A DNA stretch of 10,553 nt. It comes from Deltaproteobacteria bacterium. GTDB taxonomy: Bacteria > Myxococcota_A > UBA796 > UBA2385. The notes beneath the pieces were generated by a model. The model saw only the letters and a program-made list of their open reading frames with translations. It ran no database searches and was not told the origin of the DNA. Each line of letters starts with the position of its first letter. Within the stretch, counting starts at the first letter, position 1. Below, in pieces: positions 1 through 7,170 of this stretch. Where the stretch lies: positions 1 to 10,553 of the forward strand of contig CANHON010000142.1 of assembly GCA_947462115.1 (NCBI GenBank), written 5' to 3'. The translations under genes were made by a program, and so were the position numbers.

Positions 1-2808
1 ATGACCGGCCTCAACGGCAAGCTCGGCGGGGCCGCCGCTGGCGCCAAGTTCAGCGAGGTCCAGCCCGGCCTCTACCGCGCCACCTGGACGCCCCCCGCCG
101 TCGAGAAGCGCAAGACCATCGAGTTCACGCTCTCCGGCAAGTCGCCCGCTGGCGCCATTGAGCGCGCCTGGTCGGTGACCGTGCAGCCGCCCGCCCCGAC
201 CAAGGTCTCGGCCACCGCTTCGCCCGAGAAGATCACGCTCGGCGTCGATAGCGCCGCCACCGTCACCTTCAAGGTCGAGGGCCCCGGCGGCCCCGTCACC
301 AACGCCGAGCTCGTGGCCCGGGCCAGCACCGGCAGCGTCCAGAACATCACCAGCCTCGGCGATGGCCGCTACGTGGCCCAGTTCATGGCGCCCCAGGCCC
401 CCTTCCCGCAGCTCGCGATCGTGACGGTCGCGGAGCGCAGCAACCCCGACAAGAGCCTCGGCCACATCGTCATCCCGATGCAGGGCAAGGTCGACTTCCC
501 GCTCAAGGACACCGCCGGCGCCACCGTCATCATGACCATCGGCGCCCAGGAGTACATCGGCCAGGCCGACGGCGCGGGCAACGCGAAGATCCCGATCGTC
601 GTCCCGCCGGGCGTGGGCGAGGCCAAGGTCACCTCGGTGGTCAACGGCCAGCGCACCGAGCGCATGCTCGACCTTCAGGTGCCCGCCGGCAAGCGGGTGG
701 TCTTCTTCCCCACCGCCGCGGGCCTGCCGGCCGACGCCACCCTGAGCATCCCGGTGCGGGTCTTCGTGGCCCGCGCCGACGGCCAGCCCGATGAGTCCGC
801 CCGCGTGGCCATCACCGCCGACAAGGGCTCGGTGGGCGAGGCCAAGCACGAGGGCCGCGGCGTCTACATGGCGATGTTCACCCCGCCCAACGCCGCCGCC
901 GCCGGCGAGGTGAGCTTCAAGGCCGTCGTCGCCGACCAAAAGGGCCCGCAGGAGGACACCCTCACCGCCAAGCTCGCGCCGACCCGCCCCGGCAGCATCA
1001 GCCTCACGATGGAGCCGCCGAGCCTCGACGCCAGCACCACCGCCGTGCAGGTCTTCGCCAAGGTCAAAGACCCCGCCGGCGCCGCCTCCCCCGGCCGCAG
1101 CCTGAGCATCTCGGCCGCCGGCGCCGCCGCCGACGGGCCCACCCGTGACCTCGGGAACGGCGACTACCAGGCCAACTTCCGCGTCTCCGGCGCCGGCGGC
1201 TTGGAGGTCGTGGCCGTGGCCAGCGTGCCCTCCAACGGCAACCCGCTGAGCCGGGTGCTGGTCATCCCGCTGCGCGACACCGTCAAGACCAACGACGACT
1301 TCGTCAGCGTCGCGATCATCACCGTTGACCGCTACGGCTACCCCGTGGGCAACGTGCCGGTGGAGCTCACCGCCACCACCGGCGACGGCCGGATCCCGAA
1401 CAGCGTGACCACCGACGGCACCGGCGTCGCGGTCGCGGTCTACACCTCGGGGCCCGCCGCTGGGCTCGGCACCATCCGGGCGGAGGCCAAGGGCCACGTC
1501 GGCACCGCCGCCGTCGTGCAGTCCAGCGCCGTGCTCAGCCTGCCCCCGCTGTTCCCCTCGGCCACCGTCACCGACGCCGCCCAGCTCAGCGCCTGGCGCC
1601 GCACCATGACCGCCGCCCGCGCCACCCGCGGCGGCGGCGCTGTGGCCGCCCCCGTCACCAACGCCGGTCAAGCGGGCCCGGCCGCCCGCATCAGCGCCGC
1701 CGCCACGCCCGCCCAGGCCGCCCCCGGCGCGGTCGTGGCCGTCAAGGTCAGCGTGCTGGACGCCAATGGCCGCGGCGCCACCGCCCCGGCCATCGAGGTG
1801 CTGCCGATGAGCGGCGGCACCGTCTCGGCCCCCGTCAGCCTCGGCAACGGCGAGTTCGCGGTCAACTACACGATGCCCGCCAACGCCGCCGGCGACGTCA
1901 AGCTCGCCATCAGCACCAACGGCGGCGCCATCGCCAGCATCCTGTCGATCCCGGTCGGCGGCGCGGCCCCCGTGGTCGCTTGGGGCAGCGGCGGCGCGCA
2001 GACCCCGCCGCCCGCCGAGGTCAAGGCCGCCGAGGTGGCGCCGACCCCCGAGCCGCCCAAGGAGCCCAAGGTCAAGCCCCCGGCCGGCGAGCACCCCTGG
2101 CTGCACGCCAAGGTCGGCTACAGCGGCGGCATCTACAACTACTTCGAGCAGTCCACGCTGGAGGGCGGCCCGATCTACGACGCCGACGTCAACGTGGGCA
2201 ACGGCATCACCGACCCCGCCAAGACCGCCGGCTTCGACGCGGGCGCGCGGGTCTGGCTGCCGATGCTGGAGAACGTGGGCTTCGACGCCGGCTACCGGCT
2301 GACCTCGTGGAGCATCCAGATGCCCGAGGGCTTCTCGGATCCGGTCAAGGACGGCATCTCGAAGTTCCACGCCAAGGCGCTCGGCCGCTACTTCTACGAC
2401 CAGGGCGAGCACCGGTTCAGCGCCGGCGGCGGCCTCGGCATCCAGACCAGCGACTTCTTGTACTTCCAGGTCGACCGCAGCACCGACCCGGCCGTCAACG
2501 ACACGCTGAACTACGACCAGCTCATCACCGTCGGCCCGACCGTGGCCTTCGAGGGCAGCTACGAGCTCGGCCGGACCTTCTACGTGAACATCGGCTACGA
2601 GATGGGCTTCACCGACTTCAAGGGCCTGTTCAGCGACGCGGTGGGCGCGGAGCTCGGCTACGCGCTCAACGACAACCTGTTCGTCACCGGGAACGTGGGG
2701 CGCTTCCACCGCGCCACGCGCATCTACTACGGCGACAACAAGGACTACGTCGGCCAGCTCAACGACACCCTCCTGAGCTTCGGCCTCGGCATCGGCTACC
2801 AGTACTGA
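1..2808 (+). CDS. Ig-like repeat surface protein with C-terminal outer-membrane beta-barrel (probably 5'-truncated)
   Basis: 935 codons are open from the first base. The reading begins inside an Ig-like module and has no signal peptide, so the true start is probably upstream of the window. Residues 1-655 hold about seven beta-rich modules. Five carry a filamin-like motif (G-x-Y/F-x-A-x-aromatic-x-x-P) near residues 23-32, 121-131, 285-296, 385-393 and 615-626. Three modules open with I/V-S and a Pro six residues after the Ser (69-75, 333-339, 564-570) and close with an I-P-hydrophobic motif (158-160, 422-424, 650-652). Residues about 430-508 resemble an invasin-type Big-1 domain. Residues about 666-698 form a Pro/Glu/Lys-rich linker. 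Residues 700-935 show eight to ten amphipathic strands with short turns and end in Tyr-Gln-Tyr, as in BAM-assembled barrels. A cell-surface or envelope-spanning adhesin-like role is inferred. The exact family is not recognised. Confidence 0.85.
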   Translation: MTGLNGKLGGAAAGAKFSEVQPGLYRATWTPPAVEKRKTIEFTLSGKSPAGAIERAWSVTVQPPAPTKVSATASPEKITLGVDSAATVTFKVEGPGGPVTNAELVARASTGSVQNITSLGDGRYVAQFMAPQAPFPQLAIVTVAERSNPDKSLGHIVIPMQGKVDFPLKDTAGATVIMTIGAQEYIGQADGAGNAKIPIVVPPGVGEAKVTSVVNGQRTERMLDLQVPAGKRVVFFPTAAGLPADATLSIPVRVFVARADGQPDESARVAITADKGSVGEAKHEGRGVYMAMFTPPNAAAAGEVSFKAVVADQKGPQEDTLTAKLAPTRPGSISLTMEPPSLDASTTAVQVFAKVKDPAGAASPGRSLSISAAGAAADGPTRDLGNGDYQANFRVSGAGGLEVVAVASVPSNGNPLSRVLVIPLRDTVKTNDDFVSVAIITVDRYGYPVGNVPVELTATTGDGRIPNSVTTDGTGVAVAVYTSGPAAGLGTIRAEAKGHVGTAAVVQSSAVLSLPPLFPSATVTDAAQLSAWRRTMTAARATRGGGAVAAPVTNAGQAGPAARISAAATPAQAAPGAVVAVKVSVLDANGRGATAPAIEVLPMSGGTVSAPVSLGNGEFAVNYTMPANAAGDVKLAISTNGGAIASILSIPVGGAAPVVAWGSGGAQTPPPAEVKAAEVAPTPEPPKEPKVKPPAGEHPWLHAKVGYSGGIYNYFEQSTLEGGPIYDADVNVGNGITDPAKTAGFDAGARVWLPMLENVGFDAGYRLTSWSIQMPEGFSDPVKDGISKFHAKALGRYFYDQGEHRFSAGGGLGIQTSDFLYFQVDRSTDPAVNDTLNYDQLITVGPTVAFEGSYELGRTFYVNIGYEMGFTDFKGLFSDAVGAELGYALNDNLFVTGNVGRFHRATRIYYGDNKDYVGQLNDTLLSFGLGIGYQY

Positions 2809-2865
2809 GCCCGCTGGGCAGGGGGCCCCCTCGGCTCCTTGCCCTGCGGCCCGCGCTGAAAGGAC

Positions 2866-2901
2866 GATAGCCTCCACCACTTCAACGTGATGGAGGCTAT
2901 T
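2866..2901. terminator. Hairpin between convergent genes, possible bidirectional terminator
   Basis: The arms 2866-2880 and 2887-2901 pair over 15 positions with one C-A mismatch and a terminal G-U, leaving a 6-nt loop (TTCAAC). The hairpin lies between the stop of the barrel-protein gene (+) and the stop of the cyclophilin gene (-). There is no long T tract on either side; reading the minus strand, only a TTT follows the stem. A terminator role is inferred from its position and strength. Confidence 0.6.
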
Positions 2902-2944
2902 CTCATGGGGCCATCGCCGAGCGCGGCGGCCCGAGGGCCCGCGG

Positions 2945-3733
2945 CTAGGGGTTGGCCGGGCCCCGCTCGATCCGCACCTGCCGCAGCACGACGTCGGTGG
3001 TGGGGCGGTCGCGGTTGGCCGGGGCCATGGCGATCTTCTCGACCACGTCGAGGTTCTCGCAGGCGCCGAAGATGCTGTGCTTGCCGTTGAGGTGGTCGGG
3101 CTTGCTGCGGTCGGTGATGAAGAACTGGCTGCCGTTGGTGTTGGGGCCGCTGTTCGCCATCGCGAGCAGGCCGGGCTTGTCGAAGCTCAGCCCGTTGTTG
3201 ACCTCGTCCACGAAGCTGTAGCCCGGGCCGCCGGTGCCGTTGCCGAGCGGATCTCCGCCCTGGATCATGAAGTTGGGGATCACCCGGTGAAAAATCGTGC
3301 CGCTGAACAGCGGCCGGCTGACCTCGACCTTGCTGACGGGGTCGGTCCAGGGGCGGCTGCCCTCGGCGAGCTGGACGAAGTTGGTGACGGTGAGCGGCGC
3401 CTTGTCGATGAACAGCGCGCACTTGACCTCGCCGAGGCTGGTGTCGAAGACCGCGCCGAGGGTCTGGCCTTCGCGCAGGCCCACCTTGGCGTAGGCCACC
3501 TCGCGGCGGGCGGCCTCGACCTGGCGCTCGAGGTCGCGGACCTTGGCAGACTCGCGCTCCACGTCTTTTTCGAGGCGGCTGCGGGTGGACTCCAGCTCGG
3601 CCACCTTGGCCTCGGCGGCCTCCTTGGCGGCGACGGTCTCGGGGTCGGGGCCGCAGGCGGTGAGGAGCAGGGCGAGGGACAATACGGACAGGACGGCCCC
3701 CGCGGCGGGGCGGCGGATCAACGCAGGCATCAT
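2945..3733 (-). CDS. Lipoprotein cyclophilin-type peptidyl-prolyl cis-trans isomerase with coiled-coil stalk
   Basis: The product is 262 aa. The N-terminus is a lipoprotein signal with lipobox L-T-A-C and lipidated Cys27; residue +2 is Gly, so outer-membrane sorting is likely by the E. coli rule. Residues about 33-83 are rich in Glu, Lys, Arg and Ala with heptad-like spacing and probably form a coiled coil. The cyclophilin domain runs from about 92 to 258. It shows the active-site block FHRVIPNFMIQGGD at 148-161 (catalytic Arg150), GSQFFIT at 201-207 and NGKHSIFG further on. His occupies the place of the substrate-pocket Trp of human cyclophilin A, which is common in bacteria. The expected role is isomerising X-Pro bonds in envelope proteins, tethered away from the membrane by the stalk. 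The gene is monocistronic, convergent with the barrel gene and divergent from the next gene. Two ATGs are adjacent; GGAGG lies 3 nt from the first and 6 nt from the second, so the second (from 3730) is likely used. Confidence 0.93.
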   Translation of the reverse strand: MMPALIRRPAAGAVLSVLSLALLLTACGPDPETVAAKEAAEAKVAELESTRSRLEKDVERESAKVRDLERQVEAARREVAYAKVGLREGQTLGAVFDTSLGEVKCALFIDKAPLTVTNFVQLAEGSRPWTDPVSKVEVSRPLFSGTIFHRVIPNFMIQGGDPLGNGTGGPGYSFVDEVNNGLSFDKPGLLAMANSGPNTNGSQFFITDRSKPDHLNGKHSIFGACENLDVVEKIAMAPANRDRPTTDVVLRQVRIERGPANP

Positions 3734-3850
3734 GGACCTCCAGGGTGCCCCCGCCTATCCGAAGCAGCGGCGGGGCGCGGGCCGGCCCCGCGGGTCAGGA
3801 TAAGCCCCCGCCCGCGCCGCCCAGCCGCGGCCCTCGACCCCGGAGCCCCG
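3734..3850. promoter_or_regulatory. Divergent control region between the cyclophilin gene and the 82-aa gene
   Basis: This 117-bp region separates two divergent starts. It holds an inverted repeat, GCGGGGC at 3770-3776 and GCCCCGC at 3785-3791, with an 8-nt spacer. Two AT-containing islands could be -10 elements: GGATAAG at 3798-3804 facing the + gene, and GATAGG on the minus strand (3754-3759) facing the cyclophilin gene. No convincing -35 was seen for either. Promoter assignment is inferred from position. Confidence 0.4.
3737..3741 (-). promoter_or_regulatory. Shine-Dalgarno GGAGG that favours the second ATG of the cyclophilin gene
   Basis: Read on the minus strand, GGAGG is followed by TCC and then ATGATG. 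Three bases of spacing to the first ATG is too tight. Six bases to the second is near optimal, so the mature start is probably 3730. Confidence 0.6.
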
Positions 3851-4099
3851 ATGTCTGACCCGAGCACCCGCGCCGTCCGCGTCTACCTGCGCGCGCCCTT
3901 GTTCACCCAAAAGAGCGGCGGGCACGTCCCTGTCGGCGCGGTCATCCTCACCGGCGCCCTGCACGAGTCCTCGGGCGGGGGCCTGGAGCTCACCGTCCAG
4001 ACCTACGCCGGCGACCACGGCCAGCCCCTGGAGGGCGCCGCCCGCCGCCTGCTCGTGCCCGGCGCGAAGATCGACCACGTCGAGTTTTTGGAGGGCTGA
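3851..4099 (+). CDS. Unrecognised small protein, 82 aa
   Basis: The ATG at 3851 is preceded by GGAG with a 5-nt gap. The frame is also open far upstream, but that part lies antisense to the cyclophilin gene and is not credible coding. The 82-residue product has no signal peptide, membrane segment or Cys. It looks like an alternating beta fold: V-R-V-Y-L-R-A-P near the start, G-A-V-I-L-T-G-A-L in the middle, and K-I-D-H-V-E-F-L at the end. It probably forms a small cytoplasmic beta-rich domain. I do not recognise a family. Its stop (TGA 4097-4099) lies one base before the next ATG, so the two genes are almost certainly translationally coupled and may work together. Confidence 0.72.
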   Translation: MSDPSTRAVRVYLRAPLFTQKSGGHVPVGAVILTGALHESSGGGLELTVQTYAGDHGQPLEGAARRLLVPGAKIDHVEFLEG

Positions 4100-4100
4100 G

Positions 4101-4871
4101 ATGCCACGCAGCGCCGACATCGCCGCCGGGATCGCGCTGCCCTTGCTCTGCGCCTGCGGCTCGGCCACGGTCACCGGCACCTTCACCACGCCCAACGGCC
4201 AGCCGATCGCCGGGGCCGCCGTCACGGTGAGCGGCCAGCCCTGCGCCGGGACCACCGACGCCAAGGGCAATTTCAGCCTGGACTGCGAGCCGGGCACCCT
4301 CAAGCTCCGCGCCGCGGCCGAGGGCTTCACCGAGGCCCAGACCACGGTGAAGGCGCCAGAGCGGCGGGCCTACAGCAGCGGCCTGCTGTTCGGCATGCCC
4401 ACCCTGCCCGAGGCCGGCGTGGCCCGGGTGGAGGGCATGGCCCTGACCCGCCTCCCCCGCCACGCCTTGCGCCGCACCGTCAAGGCGGCGGCCGCCGGCG
4501 CGCTCGATCGGCGCTTCTGCCTCGACCCGGGCGCCGAGGCGCCGCTCCCGCTCAGCGAGCCCCAGCTCATCGTCGCCGAGCGCCGGCCGGAGGGCGCCAC
4601 CAGCGCGCGCTGGCGCCTGCTCAAGCTCGACGGCGAGGGCTGCGCCTACCGCGACCAGCGCAACGATCGCATGCAGTGGCGCGAGACCTGGCTGGAGAAG
4701 CCGACGGTCCAAGAGCAGAGCTTCGGCGACCACCACTGGGCCGAGGCCGCGCTGGCCCCCGGCGACTGGTTCGTGGCCGACTGGAACGACTTCTTCGTGC
4801 CGATCGGCCAAGGCGAAGACCGCGACCAGTTCGGCGGCACCTGGCTCCGGGTCACCGAAGCCGCAAAATAA
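4101..4871 (+). CDS. Probable lipoprotein with carboxypeptidase-regulatory-like domain
   Basis: The product is 256 aa. The start follows GGAGGG (4090-4095), which lies inside the end of the preceding gene with a 5-nt gap. The N-terminus is a short hydrophobic stretch ending in L-C-A-C, giving a likely lipidated Cys19 followed by Gly; the positive n-region is weak (one Arg). Residues about 22-82 match a carboxypeptidase-regulatory-like / CnaB-like beta-sandwich: a V-T-G-T-F start, a G-Q-P-I-A-G-A-A-V-T-V strand, T-D-A-K-G-N-F-S-L and then a P-G-T-L turn. This fold commonly serves as a binding or spacer module in envelope proteins. Residues about 100-256 form a second region with Cys residues and many Trp (for example G-D-W-F-V-A-D-W), which I do not recognise. 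The gene is coupled to the 82-aa gene upstream. A surface or periplasmic location is inferred. Confidence 0.82.
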   Translation: MPRSADIAAGIALPLLCACGSATVTGTFTTPNGQPIAGAAVTVSGQPCAGTTDAKGNFSLDCEPGTLKLRAAAEGFTEAQTTVKAPERRAYSSGLLFGMPTLPEAGVARVEGMALTRLPRHALRRTVKAAAAGALDRRFCLDPGAEAPLPLSEPQLIVAERRPEGATSARWRLLKLDGEGCAYRDQRNDRMQWRETWLEKPTVQEQSFGDHHWAEAALAPGDWFVADWNDFFVPIGQGEDRDQFGGTWLRVTEAAK

Positions 4872-4900
4872 CGTGCCTCAGCGCCTCCCCGCGCGCGCTC

Positions 4901-4926
4901 TTGACGAAGGCGGTCATCGGGATAGT
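4901..4926 (+). promoter_or_regulatory. Candidate carD promoter
   Basis: TTGACG at 4901-4906 matches five of six bases of a sigma70 -35 box. GATAGT at 4921-4926 matches four of six bases of a -10 box. The spacer is only 14 nt, shorter than the usual 16-18, so either the pairing is wrong or the promoter needs help from an activator. It lies about 85 nt upstream of the carD start in an otherwise GC-rich gap. Confidence 0.35.
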
Positions 4927-4973
4927 CCGAGCTGATCCGGATGACGGCGCGAGCTGTGCCTTGTCCGTCGCTG

Positions 4974-4988
4974 GGGCGGCCTCCGCCC
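4974..4988 (+). other. Small hairpin in the carD leader
   Basis: GGGCGG (4974-4979), CCT and CCGCCC (4983-4988) form a perfect 6-bp stem with a 3-nt loop, ending 13 nt before the ribosome binding site GGGAGG (5002-5007). It may only reflect GC-rich composition. It could also affect the carD leader mRNA or end transcripts from the upstream pair. Confidence 0.35.
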
Positions 4989-5011
4989 TCCCAGCGCACC
5001 AGGGAGGATGT

Positions 5012-5509
5012 ATGGGCTTTTCGGTCGGCGACAAGGTGGTCTACCCCGGCAGCGGCGTGGGAACGATCCTGAGCGTGGAGTCGCTCGACATCGAGGGCGT
5101 CAGCGCCACCTGCTACGCCATCAAGATCCTCAACGACGGCATGACGGTGCACGTCCCGGTCAACAACGCGAGCCAGCTCGGCATCCGCGACGTGATCAGC
5201 GTCGAGCAGGTCGGGAAGGTCTACGAGGTCCTCCAGGACCGCGACGTGCCCGCCGACAACCAGACCTGGAACCGGCGCTACCGGGAGTACGTCAACAAGA
5301 TGCAGACCGGCGACCCCATCGAGGTGGCCAAGGTGCTGCGCGATCTCGCCCTGCTGCGCAAAGACAAGAACCTCAGCTTCGGCGAGCGCAAGATGTACGA
5401 CAAGGCCAGCAGCCTGCTCATCCAAGAGCTGGCCGAGGCCGAGAACCACCCCGAGCCCGAGGTTCGGCAGCGGGTGGAGCGCATCTTCAAGGGCACCCCG
5501 GCGGCCTGA
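5012..5509 (+). CDS. carD: CarD/CdnL-family RNA polymerase-binding transcription regulator
   Basis: The product is 165 aa, close to the stand-alone CarD/CdnL length (about 160), and lacks the HMGA-like tail of full Myxococcus CarD. The start is the ATG at 5012, preceded by GGGAGG with a 4-nt gap; another ATG at 5008 is out of frame. Residues 1-65 are the Tudor-like RNA polymerase beta-binding domain, with F-S-V-G-D-K-V-V-Y-P-G and then T-V-H-V-P-V-N-N-A. Residues about 70-160 are the helical DNA-binding domain with W-N-R-R-Y; Trp86 matches the Trp that wedges into the upstream edge of the promoter bubble. These proteins stabilise open complexes at housekeeping and rRNA promoters and are often essential. 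His47 occupies the place of Arg47 of Mycobacterium CarD, a beta-contact residue. cysS follows 107 bp downstream. Confidence 0.95.
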   Translation: MGFSVGDKVVYPGSGVGTILSVESLDIEGVSATCYAIKILNDGMTVHVPVNNASQLGIRDVISVEQVGKVYEVLQDRDVPADNQTWNRRYREYVNKMQTGDPIEVAKVLRDLALLRKDKNLSFGERKMYDKASSLLIQELAEAENHPEPEVRQRVERIFKGTPAA

Positions 5510-5528
5510 GCAGCGGCCCGCCGCGCTC
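5508..5528 (+). terminator. Possible weak terminator or attenuating hairpin after carD
   Basis: GAGC-A-GCGG (5508-5516) pairs with CCGCGCTC (5521-5528) as eight base pairs with one bulged A and a CCCG loop. The stem overlaps the last two bases of the carD stop codon. No T tract follows. It could separate carD from cysS transcripts, or simply shape the 3' end. Confidence 0.35.
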
Positions 5529-5616
5529 AATCGGTGCCGCATCGCAGCGTCAGGGTTAGAGACCGGCCCCCGCCGGCCCGCCCGGCACAAACGAACGCCA
5601 CGACCAGGGAGCGGCA

Positions 5617-7152
5617 ATGTCCGCCGAGACGACCAAGGCCCCCCACGGGGGGCTTCGCATTTACAGCTCGCTCAGCCGAGAGCTCACGCCGCTCGTGCCG
5701 CTCACGCCCGGCCACGTCCGCATGTACGTCTGCGGCATGACCACCTACGACTACTGCCACATCGGCCACGCCCGGGCGATGATCACCTTTGACGTGGTCT
5801 ACCGGCACCTGCTCGAGCGGGGCTACGCCGTCACCTACGTCCGCAACCACACCGACGTGGACGACAAGATCATCGCGCGGGCCATCGAGAACGACGAGGA
5901 CCCGCTCGCGCTCAGCCAGCGCTTCATCGAGGCCCTCGACGAAGATCTGGCGCGCCTCGGCCTGCGGGTGCCCACCGCCCAGCCCAAGGTCTCGGAGAGC
6001 ATCCCCGAGATCATTGAGCTGGTGGGCAAGCTCATCGAGCGCGGCCACGCCTACGCCGCCCCCGCCCGCGAAGAGGGCCTGTCCGACGTCTACTTCGCCG
6101 TCGAGAGCTTCGAGGCCTACGGCAAGCTCAGCGGCAAGCGCCTCGCCGACCTGCGGGCCGGGGAGCGGGTGGACGTGGACAGCCGCAAGCGCCACCCCGG
6201 CGACTTCGCGCTGTGGAAGGCCGCCAAGCCCGGCGAGGTGTCCTGGGAGAGCCCCTGGGGTGCCGGCCGCCCCGGCTGGCACATCGAGTGCTCGGCCATG
6301 AGCATGGCGGCGCTCGGCGAGGGCTTCGACATTCACGGCGGGGGCATCGATCTCATCTTCCCCCACCACGAGAACGAGATCGCGCAGAGCGAGTGCGGCA
6401 CCGGCCACGCCCCCTACGCCAAGGTCTGGATGCACAACGGGCACCTGACCATGGGCGAGGCCAAGATGTCCAAAAGCCTCGGCAACATCGTGCGGATCCG
6501 CGACATCCTCGACGCGGTGCCGGCCGAGGCCCTGCGCCTGCTCTACCTAGAGGCCCACTACCGCGGTCCCCTGCCCTGGTCGTCGGACCGCCTCACCGAC
6601 TCGATGGTCGCGCTGGATCGGCTGTACCACGCCAAAGAGCTCATCGAGGGCCTCGAGGCGCTCGGCAACGGCCCCGCGCCCGGCGACCTGCTGCGCGACC
6701 AGACCGAGGCCGTCAGCGAGCTCATCGGCCTGCTGCAGCACTTCGAGGGGCGCTTCCTCGCGGCCATGGACGACGACTTCAACACCGTCGCCGCCATCAC
6801 CCTGGTGCACGAGCTGGTCCGCAGCATCAACCGCTACGGCAACAACAAGAAGCTGCTCAAGAAGGCCCACAGCCTCGCGGCCCCGGCCCAGTCGGCCTTC
6901 GCGATGGTCGGGCGGGTGCTCGGCATCGGCGGCGGCACCAGCGAGCAGTGGTTCCGCGAGGTGCGGGTGCGGCGCTTGGCGGCCATCGGCAAGACCGAGG
7001 CCGAGATCCAGTCGCTCATCGACGAGCGCCTCGGCGCCCGCGCCGCCAAAGACTGGGCCCGCGCCGACGAGCTGCGCCTCACCCTCGACGGCCTCGGCGT
7101 CGTGCTGATGGACGGCCCCGAGGGCACCCGCTGGCGCATGCGCGTCGAGTAA
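5617..7152 (+). CDS. cysS: Cysteinyl-tRNA synthetase (class Ia)
   Basis: The product is 511 aa (E. coli enzyme, about 461), with the extra length split between the N-terminus and the C-terminal part. It charges tRNA-Cys with cysteine using ATP in the cytoplasm. The HIGH motif is exact at 48-51 and KMSKS at 283-287. The cysteine-selecting zinc ligands are all present: Cys39, Cys225 in H-I-E-C-S, His250 and Glu254 in P-H-H-E-N-E. The last three keep the spacing of E. coli Cys209, His234 and Glu238. After KMSKS come the helical DALR domain and a C-terminal segment with K-D-W-A-R-A-D-E-L and G-T-R-W-R. The start is supported by AGGGAG (5606-5611) with a 5-nt gap. The gene lies downstream of carD; the ispD and ispF genes often found between the two are missing. 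Confidence 0.98.
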   Translation: MSAETTKAPHGGLRIYSSLSRELTPLVPLTPGHVRMYVCGMTTYDYCHIGHARAMITFDVVYRHLLERGYAVTYVRNHTDVDDKIIARAIENDEDPLALSQRFIEALDEDLARLGLRVPTAQPKVSESIPEIIELVGKLIERGHAYAAPAREEGLSDVYFAVESFEAYGKLSGKRLADLRAGERVDVDSRKRHPGDFALWKAAKPGEVSWESPWGAGRPGWHIECSAMSMAALGEGFDIHGGGIDLIFPHHENEIAQSECGTGHAPYAKVWMHNGHLTMGEAKMSKSLGNIVRIRDILDAVPAEALRLLYLEAHYRGPLPWSSDRLTDSMVALDRLYHAKELIEGLEALGNGPAPGDLLRDQTEAVSELIGLLQHFEGRFLAAMDDDFNTVAAITLVHELVRSINRYGNNKKLLKKAHSLAAPAQSAFAMVGRVLGIGGGTSEQWFREVRVRRLAAIGKTEAEIQSLIDERLGARAAKDWARADELRLTLDGLGVVLMDGPEGTRWRMRVE

Positions 7153-7170
7153 GGCCCAGCCCAAAAGGCA

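Noticed and set aside
1980..2870. 296-codon plus-strand frame inside the barrel gene
   Set aside because: It is a +1 shadow of the barrel domain, made almost entirely of Arg, Gly, Pro, Ala and Gln.
3077..3850. Plus-strand extension of the 82-aa frame to 340 codons
   Set aside because: The extension is antisense to the cyclophilin catalytic domain and coiled coil, and contains Ala/Gly/Leu-rich shadow sequence. The ATG at 3851 has its own ribosome binding site.
4676..5011. N-terminal extension of carD to 277 codons
   Set aside because: It overlaps the end of the upstream lipoprotein gene in another frame and crosses the leader. The family start M-G-F-S-V-G-D at 5012 has a good ribosome binding site.
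5510..5616. T-box or other riboswitch ahead of cysS
   Set aside because: The gap is 107 bp with no T-box bulge sequence or terminator/antiterminator pair; T-boxes are also mainly found in Firmicutes.
5527..6444. 305-codon minus-strand frame over cysS
   Set aside because: It is antisense to the catalytic core of cysteinyl-tRNA synthetase; its His/Val/Gly/Ala-rich composition mirrors the cysS codons.
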